From positions 95,555,256-95,619,255 of the forward strand of contig OX235271.1 of assembly GCA_944472155.2 (NCBI GenBank): a stretch of DNA of 64,000 bases. Direction: 5' to 3'. Below are positions 26,601 to 37,100 of this stretch, piece by piece. A program made the position numbers and the translations under genes. The notes beneath the pieces were generated by a model, which was not told the origin of the DNA, searched no databases, and saw only the letters and a list, made by a program, of their open reading frames with translations. Source of the stretch: Trichobilharzia szidati. Taxonomy: Eukaryota; Platyhelminthes; Trematoda; Strigeidida; Schistosomatidae. The first letter of the stretch is position 1. Every line of letters begins with the position of its first letter.

Positions 26601-29600
26601 GAGATGGATTCGGCATACGCTGAGGAAACCTTCAGGTAACATTACACCCCCAGATCCTCGAGTGGAACTCAAATGGGAAGCGATGGGTTGAGTGTTAGGA
26701 GGTGACATAGAGAAAAAAATGTGAAGGGGAAACTAGAGCTTGCAGGTAATCGTGGAGTCAACTAGAAAAGACAGTAGAGAGAAGATTAAAATGCAGATGT
26801 GATGCTTAAGTCCTATTTTCCACTCAAAATCTATAGAATAAATAAGACTACCAATAATAAACTCGGTACATCTTCATGAACTTAATAAACTAACTTGCAC
26901 ACTCTTTCATTGCTCAGAACAACAATCTTCTTTTCGATAACTCCCAAATGCTTTGTATTCTGATGTGACCTAGGCTAATACTTGTTCAACACTCATAAGA
27001 CATGTCCGGAGCACGTCAGCTGATGAAGATTCACAACCTTACTTACTGGTTTTCCTTACTTACTTAATATTCTACTTCAAATCTCAACATAATTCTGTAA
27101 CTTCCCCACAAGAAAGTAATTCCAAGATGACAACTGTTGTCAGAAACCTGTAACATTTTCACCTTACTTTAAAAGAACATCTCTCAACTATAACCATCTA
27201 TCTCACTTGGATGGGTTCTTTACTGTCCTCTTTCACAAACCCTGCCCATTGCAGCCGATACCACTTCTTCAAATTATCTAAACCAATCTATGCATTCTGT
27301 TAGGCCTACTTTCCATCCTCAAAATTAGAATCGACACAAATCAGCCCTATAGGATTATTTTCAAGTTTGACACATGTAACAAAGATGTGTTAATCATACT
27401 CATTTTTGTTCACAGCCTTTAGTAAACCTTGACTCAGTTACTTAGATGTGTATATAACAGGATTAGGATGACTTAAGTGCAGATAGTGAACTTTTTCAAT
27501 GCATGACAGCTTGCATGCACTATTTCACCAGCTCTCTTGGTGTTTTGAAAAACCGGTGTTTTTTTAACACTGCACGATTATACCTTGCTCTTGTATAAAC
27601 AAAGTAACTACATCTTTTTTCGTCGAGTAGATCTCCTCAGGTTGTTAAACTATTCAGGTACACTGGTACCTGTTGTATTCATTTCACAGCTATATATCAA
27701 CTCAGCTAGTTATCAGATGCATTTATCACAATATATCTCATGTATTTTCTTATCATTAGACATGCCTGATGAACATGAATACACTTTGTACTTCATATTC
27801 CCATTGATAGGGGTATTATAAACATCATGTTAGTAATCGGTTTCCATTGTATCCAGAACTGTTACGCTGTATGTTGGCAGGACAGTATTGTATCCGATAA
27901 CCTGGCATGTGACCATTTCATTCCGTGTCGACTGTTTTCATACTCTGCCCTTTTGACACTTAAAACTGCATGCTTAGTCAACTCACTGAACTGAAGTAGT
28001 TTTGTTTTGTTTGTTTTTTCCTACAAAAATGCTAGCACACACCATTTCGCTTTCTTTTTTTCAAAGCGTTGACATGCTGAGTAAAGTCTTTATCTCTGTG
28101 AATAATTCCAGCGGTATTTTTTCTGGGGAGCAAATTTATGTGTATTATTAGTGTCTCTTTGGTAACAAATGATTATGATCTGAAAATATTATTCACAGCT
28201 AAAGTTTCATTGTCGTACTAGGCAGCAGAAACAACAACAATACTTACTTCAAAATTGTTGAAATGTGGGTTGGAAAGATTTCTTCTAAAATTAGGGACTT
28301 TTTTTTCCTTCACGTTCCCCAGTGGAACATAGGGCTTCAAGCGAGTGGCTTGAAGTTTCTGTAGCAGTGTTTATTTTTACAGGATGGGGTTGCTAGCCTC
28401 ATGCCCAACCTTTCCTCTTTACCAGCATCATTTCTGGCTTAGCGAGGTAAAGGAATGAGTCGGCCTGGAATCGAACCCCGGACCATGTGCATGGTCGGCG
28501 AGCTTCCTAACCGCTATACCACCGACGCACCAAAATTTGGGAATAGGAGCTCTTTTTTGATAACCTTTAACTGATTTTCATGTTCATTGTGACAGTGAGT
28601 TATCTAGCCTGGAAGAACCGTATTTACACAACAATAACAACAAAAACCTGCCTCCTTTTTTCATCTAATAAATTGATACTATGGCAGGCAGAAAGTTGGT
28701 CTACTTCCATCCTAGAAATAGGCCACAATATCTTGTCATAGTTTTTATAGAGTATATTAAATTAAAAAACTATAGTTAGGTCTTCTTTTTAGGTTACTAA
28801 TATAATGTAACAAGTAAACTGTATGTGAGAACACTTGTCTCAATGGACAAGGCTTTTGGTAATTCAAACTTTAGATAGAAGGATACTATAGTATCCTACT
28901 GGTCACGGCTTCCCACTAGAACCCCAGGTTAACTGCCTGAATAAGGCCAGTCACTAGTGAGCATCAGATTAATTTTCAAGTATTGGTTTTGTAGGGATTT
29001 TGTTTGATTGCATGGAGGATTTCATCATGAGCTGACTTCACTTAGAGTACCACTGGAAAGCCTGGGAGTACTGGACAGCTGTTTCGTCCTAGTTTGGGTC
29101 TCCTCAGCAGTACGCACCCACCGCAGGGGTTCGAACTCAGGACCTTCTGGTTACAAGGCTAGCGAGCTCGTAGACCATTGAGCCACTGGGACCCGATCCA
29201 ATGGTCCTTGAATTCTAACTTCCGCCAGGTTGAAGATGAGGCAGTAACTCATCGAAGAAGACATTGCGAGAAGGATACTATAACAAATTTCTGTTAAATC
29301 GAATTGTTGTCACAATTTCCAACTGTCTTGACTATTTTTATGTCTAGTTATTTTGTCCACTTTAATATGATTGAATAGGTTTATATTCTTATTTTTCTAA
29401 AATCAACAAAAAATTATCAAAACAATAGTCACTTATGCTACCTTGAGAGTTACAAGTAATCTCACTCTTACTATGCTTTAAGACACAACTTTGATCCGAG
29501 CACATGATAATCTTGATTATTCATAAATGAATTCTGTGAACTGCACTTGACCTAATCATTCATCGACAGTGAGTTAACTAACTCAACTAGTGACCAGTAC

Positions 29601-31102
29601 CACCTACCTAGACCTCAGTAATGACTGAGCTGAATATGGTGATCAAGCTAGGTGAGTCACCATCACGGTACACGCCTCATAGGCTCAGGAAATCCTGAAC
29701 TTGCATTTATTACTTAATGACACTCATAAAAATTATATGAAGTAATCTATAACTAAGACAGTGAGTCGGTAGTTCAATGGTGGAATGCTCCCCAAGCACG
29801 CACGTGGTCTCGGATTCTATTCCCAGATGATGCACTCCTATATGTCGCCTAGTATACTAACTGATAGTAAGTTTTGGGGAGAGGGAAGGTTGTGTATGTG
29901 AGGCTAGTAACCCCACACCACAAAACAACACCGCAAATGCTGAGACTTCTCGACTTGAAGCCTGGAGCCCTATATTCCACTAGCAGTGCAAAGGATGGAA
30001 AAAATAATTAAAACAAGAGTTATTTTAATGAATCAAAAATATCCAATACAGTCCTACAGGAGGTCAGTCGCGAGCCTGAATAGCTCAGTGGTAACGTCTC
30101 TGACTATAGCACTGGGTGACGCGGGTTCGAATCTCAGAAGGGACATCAGTTCCTTCAAGGTTGCAGATACGCCTTGCTGATGAGTGCCAACTAGCACGAA
30201 ACCTAGGTCAAGCAAGGCTTCCTGTGGCCGATTGCCTCCAACCACCTAATACCAACAATTCATAGTGCACCGTAATGGCGAGCCACCTAGCATGGTGGCC
30301 ACATTGCAAGCATGACTGATAGAATTCAGTCTGCACCGAAGATAGGACTAGACACATTACACTAGTTACTGACTAGTGTGCAATCAAAAATGCTACTCAG
30401 TGTTTGAGTATTGCATATTCAACTATTCACTGTTTAAACTTCAGGTTTATCGGATCTATTATCTCTACTACTTGAGAATATACCAGTGAGTTAGAGTAGA
30501 TTTCAACATCAATTTGTTATTGTTTAAAGCGCCTCTTTGAAGTCAGACTAAAAAGTATATTACAAAAACCCGTCTTTACTTTATTAGCGATTCTCAGATT
30601 ATATGACTGCCAACATTCGGTATTAATGCGTGATCTTAGTTACAGTCTCCATCCCACCTATCCTGTGTATACAGTAAGTCGTAGTTTGAGTTGTCTGCAG
30701 TGATTCATCTTAATTAAATCCCCTGAGGATATAACCGTGGCAGCATGGCTATTTTTTAATTCATTGTAAAACTAAATCTCGTAATTCAAAGAACAATATA
30801 TTTTTGATCCTTCAGTTATGTTACAATAACTCTTTTACGTTTCTTGTTCATACTTTTGCAGATGACCTACAATCTGAACTAGTTCGACATTATCTCATTG
30901 AAGCAGTGAATACACCGACTAAAGGTGTACGCCTAAAAGGTTTTGCAAGTGAACCTGTATTCCCAAGCTTAGCTGCTCTTATCAATCGACATACACAGGA
31001 TGCTTTAGCTTTACCGTGTCGTTTAATTCTCCCAGCCATTCCAACTACACCTCTACCGCAAGGATATAAAACTCCACCACAAATTGTGACTGGTATACCA
31101 CC

Positions 31103-31136
<34 letters not shown>

Positions 31137-34100
31137 GAAATACCGATGAGTAATCATATTTCTGTGTCTCACAATGAGTCTATTTCAAAAGTGAACAATG
31201 CTACTGGCCCAATTTCTGAAATGGGTTCTGTTGTTATGGATAACGGTGAAATAGACTGTACAAAGTCAGTTGTAGACAATTCAACAGTCGGCATAGATGG
31301 TCTACCGTTCGAGTGCGTAGTTAAAGATGACCAGCATAAGCAAATGACATCACCAAGTCTAATCAATCAAGGAATGAGTAAGTTTTAATCTATAACACTT
31401 TTTTTCATTGTTTATAAATGTGACATTTCAATTAGACTAGCATTCATGCAAAACTAAATACTTACCTAATAAATAATGATTAAAGCTGAAAGAACAACCA
31501 GCATCAATCATTATCAGTGAGAGAAACATGAAAGAGGTTACTTCCTTCACTTATCTAGGAAGCATCGTTTCAATGACAGGTAGTCGGAATGGATGAAGAA
31601 AAGCAAGATACACCTTCATCACTCTAAAATCAGTTTGGGTATCTCCTGTCCTCAGCATAAACAACAAGATTCGGACTTACAACACTCATGTCAAGTCACT
31701 CAGTTCTTCTGTATGGAACAAAATTTTGCACTGTGCATCACGAAAAGCATTTCCAACAGGTTTCAGACTTTTATCAACAACTGCCTTCGCCCCATATTGA
31801 AGAACAAATGGCCAGAAAGAATTAGCAACAAGAAATTCTGGCAACAAACCAACCAAGAGGTGATTGCTCAACAAATATGCAGAATAAAATGGCGACAGAT
31901 TGGTCATACGCCACTGAGGAGATCGTAGAATAACATCGCGATATAAGAATAAAACTTGTGCACTGTGGTAGAGTGTAATTCCATTATGGGTAAATTTTAT
32001 TTTGATAAAGTCTCACAGTGTTATACAGTATTATTTACTGATGACGTTTCGAGCACAATTTATTGCTCATAATCATATCAAGGTGATATAATTATGAGCA
32101 ATAAATTGTGCTCGAAACGTCATCAGTAAATAATACTGTATAACACTGTGAGACTTTATCAAAATAAAATTTACCCATAATGGAATAACATCGCGAGCCA
32201 GGCATAACCTTGGGATTGAATCCTAATGGGAAGTGACGAGTGGGTCGTCAGTACGAGGGTGACATGGAGGAGATCTTGTGGGGAGGAGATGAGAGATTAT
32301 GGTCAATTGTGGACCCAGCTGAAGAGGATGGCAGAAAATAGGACAAAGCGGAGATGTGTTGTTGAAGCCCTATGTTCCACTCGGAACCCAAGGGCACAAT
32401 AATAATAAATATAAAGCTGAAAGATAAAAGTAACAGCTGATTGAGTTCAGATGATAAACTTATTCACTATTTGATTGAAGTTATAATTCATGAGCCTTTG
32501 AATTCAGTCTCAGTGGTTGGATGGTAACTTGTTCCCTTAGCAAACTAATGGCCCTCTGTGTGAAACCTAGTGGGTTCATGAGTGTGTAGTGGTGAAGAGT
32601 CGAAAACTAGGATGAATCAATTGCCCAGTACTCCATGTCTGTCGGTGATGAAATGTAAAAATCTGTTTAAGAACACTAACTTACATGTTACCCAAACAAA
32701 TACTGAATAATAAATTTACTTTTTAATTATCCTATTTTGTCCTAGTAGTCATAACTTATGAACTGAAACTGTTTATGGGGCTTTAGGTGAGATTCTGTAA
32801 CAGCTAAACTCTTCATCAGTTACTGACAGCTGATGTCTCAATGACACATGACCTGAAACTTCAGCCACTTCTAATAGGATTGATTCCAGTAAAATTTTTG
32901 TATATTGAAGAAAAATTAGTATCACAGAAGTTTGACCTAAAATTCTTCCCCAAAACGTAGATCGTTTAAAAACTGTACTGATGACTTATATGCTTGTCTT
33001 CTGCTTACGCTTTTCCAATATATCACTCGAGGTTACAGTACAAAAAGTTCCATGTACTGCGAAAGATATGTGACATTGTAGTAATTATCAGTGAACCAAC
33101 ATTTTTGTAGCCTTCACTTTCTGGTCATTTAACTGTTAGTCTGCATACACATCTTTGATATTTTAAATTAGACTCCACTGGGTTATTTAAGGTTCGCTGG
33201 ACTGTGAAGAAAATAAAAGACAACTCAGTGGAGAAATTTTCCCTCAACAACAAAATCATCTCCAAAGGCTGTACAGTAGTACTTATATTTATTAAAAACG
33301 TACAGCAGTCTATTGCTGCCTTAGAAGTAGTTTCTAAAGAGAAAAGGAAATCACGTAATAATCACTGACACAATGGAAGTAAGGGTTTTAAATTGAATAA
33401 GGTAAAAATTATTATTAGATGAGAAACAATGAGGTTGAGTGTCTACTTGACAAATATGAAGAAGGTGAGAGAAAAAACCTAGCAAAATGCATAAAAAGGA
33501 CATGTAAGGGCGATAAAAGTGAATTACTTATGTTAAATGGAAGTAAACAAATGGGGAAGAGTTTAGGACCAAGGTAAAATAAGAGAGTGGACAAACTTCT
33601 GTACAAAGAGTTCCTGGTTATACTGACGAATCGCCCCTACGCCATACACAAGTGTGGAAACATAAAATCCCTTGTATCATTCGGCCTTACCGTGTAGATG
33701 GCTTTAAAAGATGATTCTGCTAGAGCATATATATCGTGTGAATGCTTACAAATCGGTCACCTGATATATATATTTGATTAAGAATATCTGACTGAACTGT
33801 AGCCCAGTAACTCGACAAATCAAAGATCATCTAGGCGAAGCGTTTGTGAATTTAATTTAGTGAAGAGTATCAGGTTAACAAAAGATGTATTCTGAAAATT
33901 CCTAGATGACAACATAAAGGTTGTCTTGAAGTGAATTGAGCCTCATACTTGAAAAATCATGGAAATCTTTTCATACAACCAATGACTACAGAAAGGAGTT
34001 TCCTGGAAATCTAGTGAGAAGTTGTGACCAGTGAGGTCCACCCAGTCAAGTGTGAGGATGGAGTTCCCACCGATGACATCGATTGGTGCCAGTCGCGCTA

Positions 34101-37100
34101 AATCACGAATTGGTAGAAGTTAGAATTCATGGGTTGGCCACTGAATCGGGTCCCAGTGGCTGAATGGTATACGAGCTTGCCTTGTAACCGGAAGGTCCTG
34201 GGTTCGAACCCCGTGGTGTGGGTGCGTACTGTCGATGATTCCCAAAGAGCTAGGATGAAACAGCTATCCAGTACTCCCTGGTTTTCAATGGTTCTCTAAC
34301 TGATAACAATCCGTGATCAACTCATAATGACTAAAGTTTTCTCTTATTTTAATACTTGTCTGTTTAGCTCAGTCTACGGTAAATTTCTCGAGAAACACCC
34401 TCATTAAATTTCATCAGTGTTCTGTATGTTTTAGTTTTTGGATTATTTTTGTGCACAGTATTTCTCAGGTTTCTGGATTATTTTATCTAATGTAACTGAA
34501 AACTTTCTAAATGAAAAGAGCCATCCAGCTTAAAGTTTCAGATAGTTCTGTTTCACTTGCTGTGGAGATGTGGCTGACGACTAGCTTAAGCACTTGACTT
34601 CCATTCGACAGGTCCCAGGTTCGAATCCCATTTCACCTACTACCACCTTGGCAGCTGAGTAGTACCACCTGTCTTCACACAGTGAATGTGGCTGATAGAC
34701 TGGGACACAAAAGACTCCTTCCGGGAACTGAGTTGGAAACCATTGTCTTACGAGTGCTAGTCTTACAATCTGTCATGAAGTTTAGAGATGGATATTTTTG
34801 TACCACACATTATATACGAACTACGACTTCTATTCTCAGTGTGGGGCTCATGTAAAGCTATATGGGAAATTCCTTGGTTTTATTGATTTATATAATGCCA
34901 CCTATCAGTTGTTGCTTTTTCCTGACCAAAAGTAGACTTATGTGCATATCAGTAGCAATTTAATGTGTGTGTTTATTTCAATTTTTTATTACTATAGCTT
35001 ATCGATGTTTCATGCTGGGATCAGTTGACACTCCTCAATGGAATAATGAACTTTGTTTCTCAAGAGCAGTTGATCAGTTAATTCCATTGGAAACTTTAAC
35101 AGCATCTGAATGTGATCATGGTATTAGTCGTGTACGATATTCAGATATTCAGTTGCATGTCAGTCCACATGATGGAATTACAATTATAGATCTGTTAAGA
35201 CGTTTATTCCTTCGACGACATCTTCCTAATAATGTATTATTATATTGTGGTGTAGAGTCTCGAAGAAAAGAGTAAGCAAATGTTTGAATTAATTAAATGT
35301 CTTCATTAAACTATTCATTAAACCCATTGACAATTAAATTTATCTAATTAACGAACACTCGTCATCTGTATGATAAGGAGTCCTAGTGAAAAAGGTTAAC
35401 ACACTTTGTGATTAACTTTTCTTATATTGATAACTCTCTGTATCGTACGCCATGATGAAAAAAAAACAATTATAACTGTGTACATATTACACTTAGTTAG
35501 TTAACCTCATTATGAAGTTCAGATATTTAGTTATTAGTTTTACAAAGCCTAACAGATCTCATTATTTCACTTACTATGTATCTTAGACTCTAATGCCCCG
35601 GCCAATAGATGTTACACTGATTGAGTGGTTAGGCTTATATATACCAATAATTTAACGAGCTACACTGAATGGAATTGCAGGCTCTACCATATCAGAAAGG
35701 CCGTTTCAGTAGCAATTAAGCTAAAAGCAGTTATCATTACAGTATAAGCCGTTGTACATTATGTTGGGAGTCTGAGGGTAAAGTCGTACCGCTGGCAAAT
35801 AGGGATGTAATAGCAGTAAGTCTGTCTCCTTCAGATGACCAGCAAGGCAACTAACTATGTTGGCTTTCCACCCTGTGAACGAGGGGTTAGAAAACATCAA
35901 GCCAAAAAAATCCTACATCCTAACTTATCTTTCGGTAATCCGTTCCTGTAGATAAGATCTTAATATAAACACAACTTCTAAAACTAACTCAAACATGTTG
36001 ACTGACTAAATGACTGACTGGTTTCAACACTGGACTTTGCACCAATGTACAGCAGTTCGAGTCACCACACTTCACTTAGAACACAAAGCAAGTGAAGAAA
36101 GTTGAAAGAAATGCAAAATAGAGACAGTAAACAGAGATATGAGGCAATAAGAGTAGTAATATCGAAGAACAATATAGTTTTATTGGATATTATAAGTCAC
36201 AATTAAGAACAATTTTGAGCCATATCACCGATTGTCTTCAGCCATTGGTGTTTACCGTCCCGACGACCACAACCAGGAAGCCTAAACCTTCCTACGTGGC
36301 TGGCTTAAACTAACTGTTGTGGATTTCATTGACTGATGCCATAATATCCACAACAGTTGCATGTGACCGGCTTTAAGCAGTTGTTCCCTGAACTCTGAGA
36401 TGAAGCAGAGCAATCACTCCTGTTTCAGACATCCTGAGAGGAAGTCTGCTTCCACTGTGTGTGAGTAGACGAGAAGTAATAACCGTCCACAGAATATCAT
36501 AATCACACAAAGCTTTCCTAATCATCACCCCACACTCTAATGTAAAATATAACTGACAGCCGTAATGCAACATTTTAACAAGCAGTCTAGACTATAAGAT
36601 ATTATTACCAAACGAAAAAGGTAAAGCCTTCAACGGCGCCCATAGTTTTGCCACTGTGACCTTCTTGTATAGCTTCGTGTCTAGACTGTATTCATAGAGA
36701 GAGGGAGAAGGGTAAATTCTACTTATCTACTAAGACTTGTATGTTTTATGCTTAAATTAGTACAAAAATGCCATCTCATAGAGAATAGCACGTATTATAA
36801 AAGAAACAGACTAATCACTGACGTTAAGTCTCATTTGTTGTTATATGTCACTCGATAATGACATACATACACGTAGCTCATAAATGATGATGACGATGAT
36901 ATCGATTACTCATCCCTAAAACTGTAAAAACGGATAGTCATGAATAATAAAAATTACTAGTGAAAAAAATGTTTCTAAAAACAAGATCACATGAAAATAA
37001 AATTTTTTTTCAAATAATCGTAATAATAACAATAAATGCTTAAAACAAATTTTGTGTGCAACGCGCTAATGTCATTAAGACATGCATGCCTGCGCTAGAC

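Noticed and set aside
32041..32125. CTGATGA and CGAAAC motifs in the foldback element taken as a hammerhead
   Set aside because: The two boxes lie in complementary arms and pair with each other; no arrangement gives stems I, II and III around a core.
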